Shown here one piece after another: positions 1-9,191 of a stretch of DNA of 64,000 bases. The notes under the pieces were generated by a model, which was not told where the DNA came from, made no database searches, and saw only the letters and a list, made by a program, of their open reading frames with translations. How positions within the stretch are numbered: the stretch's first letter is position 1; each line of letters opens with the position of its first letter. Both the position numbers and the translations under genes were made by a program. The stretch is from Cepaea nemoralis (Eukaryota; Mollusca; Gastropoda; Stylommatophora; Helicidae): NCBI GenBank assembly GCA_014155875.1, contig JACEFZ010017434.1, positions 62,001 to 126,000 of the forward strand, in the 5' to 3' direction.

Positions 1-1278
1 TCTGTGGGTAGTCGTCGCTCTTCTTATTGGTAGTTTCATTGACTGTAGGTTCAGATACTTTATTACAGCTTGCATGCAGACTCTCCAAAGGCAGGTTCGT
101 CTTCTTGATAGTCTGGTCGGTTTTCTCACTATGCATCTTGGAAGCTGCTTGTTTCTTTGTGCTATTACGACGTGCCATTTTCCCCCCGTATCAGGCTGCT
201 TGAAATGTGTAAGGCGTCTTGGCTTGATAGCGCTGAGAAGTGCTGTCAAGCGAATCGTGCCGATATGATGGCGGAAAACACTAAAGATGCGATGATATTG
301 TTCAACATCTTTTAGATAACTTCTTAAGTATAGAAAGATGAGTTACAATGTTATGCATTATGCATTATTTTTATGAAAACTTTGAAAATGCCTTACAGAT
401 TGTATCATTATTTATTATAACTCATATGCCGGTACATAACTATGGACAAAGAGTTTATAAATCTTTGAAAACGACGCCACAATATGACTATAAGTTATAC
501 AGAAAAGTTATGCCCCTTGAAATAACTTTTACAGAGTTAGGTCCCCTGAGATATATGAAATTATAATGAAAAATGAAAAATGAAATAATACTGAGTAAGC
601 AGGCGATTTCACACTAAAAAAATATCACAGTTGGCAGCTCTGGAATGAAAGGAAGACGTGTAGAAAATTTCATCTCAATCGGATGGGCCGTTAGCGAAAA
701 AATAAAGGACATACATATATATTTACATACATACACTTTGTTTTATATATATAGATTGCTTTTGTTTTTATTTTTAATATAACAGCACTAAATGAACGTG
801 GCAGATTTGGCCTGTTAGAACCGAAAAAACTGGCCACCACAGGAATTAAAACTGAACAAAGCGATCTTTCAGTTCATTGTGTGTTGAATGCCCACATGAT
901 TTGAAAACCAAAAGCTGTGGTTCGGCCCATGTGAATAGTTGATTGTGGGTAGCCTTTGTCCATATAAACCGGTACATTTGAAATTATTAATTTAAGATTT
1001 AAGATTCCAGCGACGCCAAGATGCCGGCTAGAAACAATGTTTGTATAATGGACGCACCGTGGGTGAATACAGCAGTTAGTTGAGATTGTAGTACAAACGA
1101 TATACATAAATATTAATGAAATGAGATTTTATACACATTGATTTAGTAGTTTTGGAACTTTATATAAGTAAACATATAACAGAAAGACATAGAGAAATTA
1201 ACAATCAGCATGATAACATGAAGAGTTGATATAACAAATTATCAAATGTGTTTCTGATGTTGACATCAACTAGGCAAT
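1..1278. other. No recognisable gene
   Basis: AT-rich DNA with short open frames only (for example 74-268 and 348-566 on the plus strand). None shows a domain or family motif I can name. I see no RNA gene or repeat structure here apart from short A- and T-runs. Confidence 0.6.
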
Positions 1279-1572
1279 GAGATAAGTGGTTTTGAAGATT
1301 CCCCTAGGTAAATATCCAATGCTTTGTAGGGATGTGGGTTGTAAAATATCCGTGCCACCTTGCGGTCTTGACAGACGATAGTTTGAATAACGAAGACACA
1401 AACCATAGAATGTATGATTTATTGCCTGGCATATTTCGCTGCATCTCGCCAGGTACATACTGCAGATGTCACACAACGTAGGGTAAAATAACTAGATACA
1501 TCGTTCAAGCTGAAATATACACATGTTCGCACAGTAATATCAATTGTTTCCCATGGTAATGTTAAATTGACT
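1279..1572 (-). repeat. Unclassified repeat with LINE C-type 3' hairpin
   Basis: Read on the minus strand, this segment contains a near copy of the terminal hairpin found at the 3' ends of LINE C (1364-1377, one stem mismatch), followed by sequence not seen in LINE C. The same segment recurs at 3732-4031. Part of it may be the continuation of the neighbouring Penelope-like fragment, because removing the LINE D insertion makes the two contiguous. No intact frame is visible. Confidence 0.45.
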
Positions 1573-1583
1573 ACCATGTCTTT

Positions 1584-2133
1584 AGTAGACGGCACCATCA
1601 CACAACAGTTGAAGATTTTAAGTTTCGTATGTTGGCAAAGTCACTCAGTCAACATACGAAACTTAAAATCTTCAACTGTTGTGTGATTCCAGTGCTAACG
1701 TATGGATGTGAGAGTTGGAAATCAACGGTAGCTTTTGATAAAAAAATTAGACAATTTTGAGAACAAATATCTTAGAAAAATTCTAAACATCCAGTGGACA
1801 GATTTCAAAACCAATGCGCAAATAACACAAGAGACTAAGCACGATATTGTATCCAGTTTTATAACAAAACGCCATTGGAACTACATCGGCCATGTACTCA
1901 GAATGGACAAGACAAGACTCCCCTACCAAGCCCTCATATGGTCACCAGTAGGGAAAAGAAAACGGGGAAGACCAAGAGAGACCCTGCGTCGAACCATCAT
2001 CAGAGAAGGCTCATTCAACGGCCAAGTGAGCATCCAAGATCTACAACAGGTAGCAGCGAACCGCCAGACATGGAGAGCCATGACTTCTGCCCTATGCGCC
2101 GGCTTAGGCTCAAGAGGAAAGACTAACTAACTA
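1584..2133 (+). mobile_element. 5'-truncated LINE D, thumb and C-terminus, with TSD
   Basis: Encodes the end of a non-LTR reverse transcriptase: the thumb motif (VLTYGCESW), the GHVLRMD and KRKRGRPRET segments, and a C-terminal tail ending in a short (TAAC)n run. An 11-bp target duplication, ACCATGTCTTT, flanks it (1573-1583 and 2134-2144), so it was inserted as this short piece by target-primed reverse transcription. The first ~50 bp are an inverted copy of the start of the forward segment. Frame is lost in an A-run near 1740. The clade cannot be assigned from so little sequence; CR1/L2-like or RTE-like are possible. Confidence 0.8.
1597..1687. repeat. 38-bp perfect inverted repeat (hairpin)
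   Basis: Arms 1597-1634 and 1650-1687 are exact reverse complements around a 15-base loop. The right arm is normal LINE D coding sequence (KLKIFSCCVI); the left arm is an inverted copy of it at the 5' end of the insertion. The same hairpin, with one mismatch, is at 4056-4146. Confidence 0.95.
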
Positions 2134-2144
2134 ACCATGTCTTT

Positions 2145-2642
2145 CTGTTTGCACAAAATTGGCCTTTGTAGATGAATCATTAGGGCTTCTGCAAACTGTA
2201 ACAAACGACTATTTTGTTATGAAGCAACACGGGAAAAGAGCAGTCTCTATCAGACGTTGCATTACGTCATCCCCTCGAAAGGTTAGCTGGATAAATACCT
2301 TGAGCTTAGGGACTGTAGTTACGTCTGATTTTGGTTTCGGTTGTTGGCAGTGGCGCTTTATAAATCCTGTGGAGTACCCATTCAGGGTTTCAATTTCCTC
2401 TGTCAGTGTGTCCTGGGTGCTTATCTTCCTAGCACGGTCAAACAGGGTCCGTACTAAGCCCCGTCGTACTGGACAGGTGCGAAGCTATGAAACTTTAAGT
2501 ATTGGCCAGTCCATGTGTCTTTTGCGGTACACCGATCTTTGAATTGTGCCGTCTGCTCTACGTCTCATTAGGATATCCAGGAACGGCAACGCTTCGTTGT
2601 GTTCGTTTCAAGCTGAAATGTTTTTATGCGCCATGTTCATTA
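2145..2642 (-). pseudogene. Penelope-like element reverse transcriptase fragment, copy A
   Basis: Minus-strand translation gives the segment typical of the C-terminal part of Penelope-like (PLE) reverse transcriptases: FLDILMRR, a VYRK motif, TWTGQYL in a shifted frame, then LVRTLFDRARKIST, and a linker before FRGDDV. The reading frame is broken by a base change between VYRK and TWTG, and in this copy by a 15-bp deletion near 2386. No catalytic YADD segment and no GIY-YIG endonuclease are present, so only a relic remains. It abuts the end of LINE C at about 2644. PLE identity is by recalled motif similarity, not by a search. Confidence 0.7.
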
Positions 2643-2644
2643 AG

Positions 2645-3461
2645 GACGATAGTTTGTTACATTGTGCTTCAAAAAGGAATAATAACTACAACCCATGGTG
2701 GTGGCGAATGTGACTGATAAGGCCAATTCGCGCTGTAACTGTTCGTCCACAAAGGATGCATGTGAACACCTGGTCATTTCCATTATCATGCACCATCTTA
2801 CGTCTCATTCTCTCGGTGTGTGACTTATCTACGATAATTTTCTCCTTTGTCTTTATTCCATTTCTGATATTTGCCCTCCATGCAACACGTTCAGCGGCGA
2901 CCTGCTCCTATTGTGCATTATCAATGCCTGTATCAATCATGTCCCGCTTACACACATCTTTGTATCGTAGTAGAGGCCGACCCTGAGATCTCTTACCCAT
3001 CTGTAATTTACCAAATAAAGATGTCCTTTGGTATTCTACTGTCATCCATCCTCCTAATGTGTCCTATCCATCTAAGTCTACGAAGACTGAGCATGAAATA
3101 CATCGTCACACAACCTGATCTTTCCAATACTTCAGTATTTGTGATTTTGTCTTGCCACTTAATACCAAGTATTCTTCGCAGACACCGCATATGAAAGCTG
3201 TTTAAACGTTTCTCTTGGTGTGAGAAAGTTGTCCAGGCTTCACTGCCATAAAAAAAAAAAGAGTATTAAGGACACAGGCTAAACAGACAAGGACTTTTGT
3301 TTTGGCAGTGAGCATCCTATTCTCCCAGACTCTTTTTGTTAATCTGTTCATTGTTGTTGCTGCCTTACTAATCCTGATGTTGATTTCCTGATCTAGGGAT
3401 AATTTGCTATTTACCTCTGAGCCTAGATATGTAAAATGGTCTACTATCTCTAGTGCTGAGG
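2645..3461 (-). pseudogene. LINE C 3' fragment, copy C1
   Basis: Encodes the RT thumb and C-terminal region of LINE C (motifs HFTYLGSEVNS, MRCLRRILGIKWQDK, LRWIGHIRRMDD) and a C-terminal C2H2 zinc finger (about 2700-2770, CILCGRT...HIRHHH). Frames are broken by indels, and the 3' hairpin is cut at about 2645 where the Penelope-like relic begins. The same fragment recurs at 8385-9163. A fuller copy is at 28404-30540. Confidence 0.85.
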
Positions 3462-3731
3462 AAACTGCAAAGAATACCAACACAGAATTGTATAGAAAAC
3501 CTAATAGCCTCAACCCAATTGAACAGTGGAAATCACAACTTATATCTTAACATAGAAAAACAAAGAAAATGCATACAGATAAAGCTACTATTGAATAGTG
3601 AAAATCACAACTTATATCTTAACATAGAAAAACAAAGATAATGCATACATATAAAGCTACCACGGAGAAAGAAATATACGTTAATGAGGAAAAACTTGAG
3701 GTGGTGGAAAATTTTGAATATCTTGGGATAT
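3462..3731 (+). repeat. 72-bp tandem repeat and LINE RT motif relic
   Basis: Two copies of a 72-bp unit lie at 3525-3596 and 3597-3661. They are followed by a short plus-strand coding relic (VENFEYLGILIS), which matches the conserved YLG motif after the RT palm of non-LTR elements. This is probably an upstream part of the LINE D copy whose thumb lies at 4043 onward. Confidence 0.6.
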
Positions 3732-4042
3732 TGATAAGTGGTTTTGAAGATTCCCCTAGGTAAATATCCTATGCTTTGTAGAAATGTGGGATGTGGGTTG
3801 TAAAATATCCGTGCCACCTTGCGGTCTTGACAGACGATAGTTTGAATAACGAAGACACAAACCATAGAATGTACGATTTATTGCCTGGCATATTTCGCTG
3901 CATCTCGTCAGGTACACACTGCAGATGTCACACAACGTAGGGTAAAATAACTAGATACATCGTTCAAGCTGAAATATACACATGTTCGCACAGTAATATC
4001 AATTGTTTCCCATGGTAATTTTAAATTGACTACCATGTCTTT

Positions 4043-4518
4043 AGTAGACGGCACCATCACACAACAGTTGAAGATTTTAAGTTTCGTATGTTGGCAAAGT
4101 CACTCAGTCAACATACGAAACTTAAAATCTTCAGCTGTTGTGTGATTCCAGTGCTAACGTATGGATGTGAGAGTTGGAAATCAACGGTAGCTTCAGATAA
4201 AAAATTAGACAATTTTGAGAACAAATGTCTTAGAAAAATTCTAAACATCCAGTGGACAGATTTCAAAACCAATGCGCAAATAAGCCAAGAGACTAAGCAC
4301 GATATTGTATCCAGTTTTATAAGAAAACGCCGTTGGAACTACATCGGCCATGTACTCAGAATGGACAAGACAAGACTCCCCTACCAAGCCCTCATATGGT
4401 CACCAGTAGTGAAAAGAAAACGGGGAAGACCAAGAGAGACCCTGCGTCGAACCATCATCAGAGAAGGCTCATTCAACGGCCAAGTGAACATCCAAGATCT
4501 ACAACAGGTAGCAGCGAA
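4043..4518 (+). pseudogene. LINE D tail, copy B, split by RTE
   Basis: Same LINE D thumb and C-terminal segment as 1584-2133, open from 4088 up to the RTE junction at 4518. Its remaining end, including the (TAAC)n tail, is at 7783-7864. The outer 11-bp duplication ACCATGTCTTT lies at 4032-4042 and 7865-7875. Here the frame is intact through SDKKLDNFENK, unlike copy A. Confidence 0.85.
4510..4518. repeat. RTE target-site duplication, left
   Basis: AGCAGCGAA, repeated exactly at 7783-7791. The paralogous uninterrupted site has a single copy at 2052-2060. Confidence 0.95.
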
Positions 4519-7500
4519 TTGTACTTCCGGTACAATGGCGACAAGATGAAGCGTTACTTTTCGGAGGGACGCTATTTAGTGTTTTTCATTGGATTTCGTG
4601 TGATTTCCTTTGGATTCCCTGTGAATAGTGTTTCCCTGTGGATTATGTGATGTTATATTGTGTTCCTTTTATTGGAAGTTTTCAAAAGAAGCCACGGAAG
4701 GCAGGTGGTGGATGTAATTTTGAGGGCAGCCGACAGATATTTGTGGTTCATGGCCTCGAGTTACACGACGGCAGGCAGAGGAACTCGTCTTGAGTCAATG
4801 GCTGCGGTCTCCGACCAGTAAGGTCACTGCCATAGAGGAAAGCAACGTCAAACTACCTCTTTAAAAGTGCCTAGTATATCATGATTCGCTTAAAGACCGA
4901 TCATCGCAAGACAAGGACAGAGATGTTAAAATTAGCAACTTGGAACGTTAGGACGTTAAACAACGACGGAAAATTAGAGAACATAAAACAAGAAATTGAA
5001 AGGGAAAACATCAATATTTTAGGTATGTGCGAAACGAGATGGACAGGAGCAGGCATCAAGATAGAGGAAGATTTCAAGATTATTTATTCTGGAGGTGAAG
5101 ATCGTCACAGGGGAGTGGCAATTATTCTGGACCGGAAAACATCAAAATCTATTCAAGGATATTGGGCCGTGTCGGACAGAGTTCTACTAGTTAAATTAAG
5201 TGGCAGACCTTTTGGCATAAATATTATTCAAGTATATGCCCCAACAGGAGAATCCAGTGAAGATAGTGTAGAAGAATTTTATAATGACATAGAGTCTGCC
5301 TTAAAGAAATGTAAAAATTCAGAAATAAACATCATAATAGGGGACTTCAATGCAAAAGTAGGAAATCAAGGAGATAGATACACAGTAGGAAACTATGGTT
5401 TAGGAGAGAGAAATGAAAGAGGATACAGACTCGTAAAGTGGGCAAAAGAACAGGAAATGATTGTAGGAAACACCTGGTTCAAACAACACCCTAGAAGATT
5501 ATGGACATGGAGGAGTCCTGATAGCAGGATTAGAAACCAGATTGACTACATTCTCATTAGCAGAAGATTTAGAAACGCATTAACAATAGCAAAAACAGTT
5601 CCCAGTGCTGATTGTTATAGTGACCACAGATTACTCACAGGAACATTGAGGATAAAGTTGAAGAAAGTCAAGTATATAACAGGAAACACTAAATATGATT
5701 TGTGTACATTGAGTAATGACAAGGAAATACAAAACAAATTCAACATAGAAGTACAGAACAGATTTGAAATTTTGTCTGATCTAGAGATCCTATTCCAGGA
5801 TGTGGATGATCAATGGGAAACGTTGAAGAATTCAATCAATGTGGCTGCAGAAACAACTATTCCAAAATTAAAGAAGGTGGGTCGTAAGAAATGGATGACT
5901 GAAGAAATTTTACACCTCATGGAAACAAGAAGACTCAACAAAAATAATTCTGTCAAATATGAAGAAATTCACAGACAAGTCAGAATATTATGTAAGGAGG
6001 CAAAAGAAGCATGGCTTGAGGAAAAGTGCTTAGAAATTGAAAGCCAACACAACAGTCAAAATACCAAATTAGTGCACAAAAGAATTCAGGAACTTACTAA
6101 TAAAAGAACAAGTACATCAACAGGGTGTCTAAAAACTGAAGATGGCAAAATCATAATAGAAAAAGACCAGATTCTACAGGTATGGACAGATTATGTGAAA
6201 CACCTTTATGATGATAACAGAGACGAACAGTATGATATTAGATTTAATAATGAAGGACCGCCAATTTTGGAGATGGAGGTTCGAAATGTTCTTAAGCATA
6301 TGAAAGCTGGCAAGGCCCCCGTTGCAGATAACATCACATCAGAAATGATTAAAGCTTTAGAAGAATTTGGACTAGATCAAGTCACCAGACTGATGAACAC
6401 ATTATATGATACTGGAGATATACCTCCTGAATTATGTAACTCTATATTTATTGCAATCCCAAAGAAATCAGGAACCTTGGAATGTGATCAACATAGAACA
6501 ATTAGTATAATGAGTCACATCACAAAGATTTTGCTAAGAATTATCATGCACAGAATGAGGAAGAAGATACAACCTGAAATAGGGGAAGAACAATGCGGGT
6601 TTGTAGAAGGAAAGGGTACAGTAAATGCTATGTATATGCTGCGAACAGTTATTGAACGTGCTATAGAAGTAAACAAGGATATACATCTTTGCTTTATTGA
6701 CTATACAAAGGCTTTTGATAGAGTTAGACATGTCAACATGGTGGATATGCTTGCAGATCTACAAATTGATGGGAAAGACATTAGACTTATAAAAAACATA
6801 TATTGGAAACAACAAGCTGCAATAAGGATTGATAATGAAGTGGGACAGTATCAGCCAATTAAAAGAGGTGTTAGGCAGGGATGTGTGATGTCTCCAGATC
6901 TTTTTTCCCTATACAGTGAAAATATTTTCAGAAATGTAGAGGATATAAATGGAATCAGCATTGGAGGACGAAACGTCAATAACATTAGATATGCAGATGA
7001 TACAGTATTAATTGCAGACAATGCGCAGGACCCGCAACAATTAGTAGATGCGGTTGTTGTACACAGTGAGCAACTGGGGTTAGAATTAAATTGTAAAAAG
7101 ACTCAGGTTATGGTCCTCACTAGGAAGGAAGAAGTGCCACAATGTAATATACAAGTAAATGGAAATATTCTTCAACAAGTGAATCGGTACAATTATCTTG
7201 GAACAGTTATAACATCTGATGGGAGATGCCTTGAAGAGATTAGAACAAGAATCGCCATGGCGAAAGTAGCCTTTAGCAAAATGAAAAACATTCTGACCAA
7301 TAAAAAGATGTCAATTGAAACGAGAAACAGAGTGTTGAGGGGATACATAGAGCCTGTTCTTTTGTATGGATGTGAAACTTGGACAATGAGCAGTCAAGCT
7401 GAAAAGCATCTGATGGCTGCAGAAATGTGGTTTCTGAGGAAAATGCAAAGAATACCATGGACAGACAGAAAAACCAATGACCAAGTACTACAGGAGACAA

Positions 7501-7782
7501 ATGAACATCGTAAACTGATTAGAGAAATTAGACGTAGACAGTCAAAATTTTTTGGACATGTTATGAGAAGAAATGGATTGGAGAACTTAGTGACAACTGG
7601 CAAGATCGAGGGGAACAGACCAAGAGGAAGACCGAGAGGAAAATACCTGGATGGCTTGGCCACATGGCATGGACGAGACAGGAACACTGAGCTGATCCAC
7701 GACACTGGTGATCGAGTGAAATGGCGAGTCATGACGGCCCACGCTTTCCGGCATGGCACATGATTGATTGATTGATTGATTG
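4519..7782 (+). mobile_element. Full-length RTE-type non-LTR retrotransposon
   Basis: A 3264-bp element inserted in LINE D of copy B with a 9-bp target duplication. It has a ~360-bp 5' leader starting with a small hairpin (TTGTAC/GTACAA, 4519-4535), a single ORF, and almost no 3' UTR: the stop codon lies inside a (TGAT)n tail at 7761-7782. One ORF with endonuclease plus RT, a very short 3' end and a microsatellite tail are typical of the RTE superfamily. The unbroken ORF, exact target duplication and clean empty paralogous site suggest a young insertion. Confidence 0.9.
4881..7763 (+). CDS. RTE-type APE endonuclease and reverse transcriptase
   Basis: 960 residues, complete. The N-terminal apurinic-type endonuclease shows WNVR (N22), CETRW (E51), VYAPTGE, GDFNAKVG (about 154) and SDHR (about 247), so its catalytic set looks intact. 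The RT shows motif A FIDYTKAFDRV (about 604), motif B GVRQGCVMSP, motif C YADD (about 703) and NYLGTV, followed by the thumb (LLYGCETW) and a basic GNRPRGRPRGK tail. The protein would nick genomic DNA and copy its own RNA there. ATG at 4881 opens the frame; a second ATG at 4923 just before the endonuclease is an alternative start. No frameshift or stop is seen. RTE assignment rests on motif style. Confidence 0.9.
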   Translation: MIRLKTDHRKTRTEMLKLATWNVRTLNNDGKLENIKQEIERENINILGMCETRWTGAGIKIEEDFKIIYSGGEDRHRGVAIILDRKTSKSIQGYWAVSDRVLLVKLSGRPFGINIIQVYAPTGESSEDSVEEFYNDIESALKKCKNSEINIIIGDFNAKVGNQGDRYTVGNYGLGERNERGYRLVKWAKEQEMIVGNTWFKQHPRRLWTWRSPDSRIRNQIDYILISRRFRNALTIAKTVPSADCYSDHRLLTGTLRIKLKKVKYITGNTKYDLCTLSNDKEIQNKFNIEVQNRFEILSDLEILFQDVDDQWETLKNSINVAAETTIPKLKKVGRKKWMTEEILHLMETRRLNKNNSVKYEEIHRQVRILCKEAKEAWLEEKCLEIESQHNSQNTKLVHKRIQELTNKRTSTSTGCLKTEDGKIIIEKDQILQVWTDYVKHLYDDNRDEQYDIRFNNEGPPILEMEVRNVLKHMKAGKAPVADNITSEMIKALEEFGLDQVTRLMNTLYDTGDIPPELCNSIFIAIPKKSGTLECDQHRTISIMSHITKILLRIIMHRMRKKIQPEIGEEQCGFVEGKGTVNAMYMLRTVIERAIEVNKDIHLCFIDYTKAFDRVRHVNMVDMLADLQIDGKDIRLIKNIYWKQQAAIRIDNEVGQYQPIKRGVRQGCVMSPDLFSLYSENIFRNVEDINGISIGGRNVNNIRYADDTVLIADNAQDPQQLVDAVVVHSEQLGLELNCKKTQVMVLTRKEEVPQCNIQVNGNILQQVNRYNYLGTVITSDGRCLEEIRTRIAMAKVAFSKMKNILTNKKMSIETRNRVLRGYIEPVLLYGCETWTMSSQAEKHLMAAEMWFLRKMQRIPWTDRKTNDQVLQETNEHRKLIREIRRRQSKFFGHVMRRNGLENLVTTGKIEGNRPRGRPRGKYLDGLATWHGRDRNTELIHDTGDRVKWRVMTAHAFRHGT

Positions 7783-7791
7783 AGCAGCGAA
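7783..7791. repeat. RTE target-site duplication, right
   Basis: AGCAGCGAA directly after the (TGAT)n tail; partner of 4510-4518. Confidence 0.95.
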
Positions 7792-7875
7792 CCGCCAGAC
7801 ATGGAGTGCCATGACTTCTGCCCTATGCGCCGACTTAGGCTCAAGAGGAAAGACTAACTAACTAACCATGTCTTT

Positions 7876-8383
7876 CTGTTTGCACAAAATTGGCCTTTGT
7901 AGATGAATCATTAGGGCTTCTGCAAACTGTAACAAACGACTATTTTGTTATGAAACAACACGGGAAAAGAGCAGTCTCTATCAGACGTTGCATTACGTCA
8001 TCCCCTCGAAAGGTTAGCTGGATAAATACCTTGAGCTTAGGGACTGTAGTTACGTCTGATTTTGGTTTCGGTTGTTGGCAGTGGCGCTTTATAAATCCTG
8101 TGGAGTACCCATTCAGGTGTAAGACATTCTTCAGGGTTTCAATTTCCTCTGTCAGTGTGTCCTGGGTGCTTATCTTCCTAGCACGGTCAAACATTGTCCG
8201 TACTAAGCCCCGTTGTACTGGACAGGTGCGAAGCTATGAAACTTTAAGTATTGGCCAGTCCATGTGTCTTTTGCGGTACACCGATCTTTGAATTGTGCCG
8301 TCTGCTCTACGTCTCATTAGGATATCCAGGAACGGCAACGCTTCGTTGTGTTCGTTTCAAGCTGAAATGTTTTTATGCGCCAT
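7876..8383 (-). pseudogene. Penelope-like RT fragment, copy B
   Basis: Counterpart of 2145-2642 without the 15-bp deletion, so the stretch from MFDRARKIST through LKNVLHLNGYS to FRGDDVMQR is open over 84 residues (7940-8194). The upstream VYRK/TWTGQYL junction is frameshifted as in copy A. Catalytic palm and GIY-YIG domain are absent. Confidence 0.7.
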
Positions 8384-8384
8384 G

Positions 8385-9163
8385 TTCATTATGGACGATA
8401 GTTTGTTACATTGTGCTTCAAACAGGAATAATAACTACAACCCATGGTGGTGGCGAATGTGACTGATAAGGCCAATTCGCGCTGTAAATGTTCGTCCACA
8501 AAGGATGCATGTGAACACCTGGTCATTTCCATTATCATGCACCATCTTACGTCTCATTCTCTCGGTGTGTGACTTATCTACGATAATTTTCTCCTTTGTC
8601 TTTATTCCATTTCTGATATTTGCCCTCCATGCAACACGTTCAGCGGCGACCTGCTCCTATTGTGCATTATCAATGCCTGTATCAATCATGTCCCGCTTAC
8701 ACACATCTTTGTATCGTAGTAGAGGCCAACCCTGAGATCTCTTACCCATCTGTAATTTACCAAATAAAGATGTCCTTTGGTATTCTACTGTCATCCATCC
8801 TCCTAATGTGTCCTATCCATCTAAGTCTACGAAGACTGAGCATGAAATATATCGTCACACAACCTGATCTTTCCAATACTTCAGTATTTGTGATTTTGTC
8901 TTGCCACTTAATACCAAGTATTCTTCGCAGACACCGCATATGAAAGCTGTTTAAACGTTTCTCTTGGTATGAGAAAGTTGTCCAGGCTTCACTGCCATAA
9001 AAAAAAAAGAGTATTAAGGACACAGGCTAAACAGACAAGGACTTTTGTTTTGGCAGTGAGCCCCCTATTCTCCCAGACTCTTTTTGTTAATCTGTTCATT
9101 GTTGTTGCTGCCTTACTAATCCTGATGTTGATTTCCTGATCTAGGGATAATTTGCTATTTACC
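8385..9163 (-). pseudogene. LINE C 3' fragment, copy C2
   Basis: Counterpart of C1: RT thumb, LGIKWQDK segment and C2H2 finger on the minus strand, broken by indels. It is cut at 9163 in the RT region, where I-B copy a starts, so the part found in C1 beyond this point is missing. Confidence 0.85.
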
Positions 9164-9191
9164 ATGCAACAGGACTGTTAAAACTCCCTTT

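Larger units (their letters stand above)
1279..3461. repeat. Duplicated composite block, copy A
   Basis: This stretch is repeated almost base for base, in the same orientation, at 3732-9163. Both copies carry the same order of parts: an unclassified segment with a LINE C-type 3' hairpin, a LINE D tail with a foldback at its 5' end, a minus-strand Penelope-like fragment and a minus-strand LINE C tail. Copy A lacks about 15 bp near 2386 that copy B keeps, lost between two short repeats. Copy A lacks the RTE insertion of copy B and so shows the empty site. The arrangement implies duplication of an already nested locus. Confidence 0.9.
3732..9163. repeat. Duplicated composite block, copy B (interrupted)
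   Basis: Second copy of the block at 1279-3461, in the same orientation. It is interrupted by the RTE element at 4519-7782 and ends at 9163, where I-B copy a begins. The hairpin (4056-4146), LINE D tail, Penelope-like relic and LINE C tail are all present in the same order. Confidence 0.9.

Noticed and set aside
6534..7844. Minus-strand open frames across the RTE coding region
   Set aside because: They lie antisense to an intact ORF with clear protein motifs and show none of their own.
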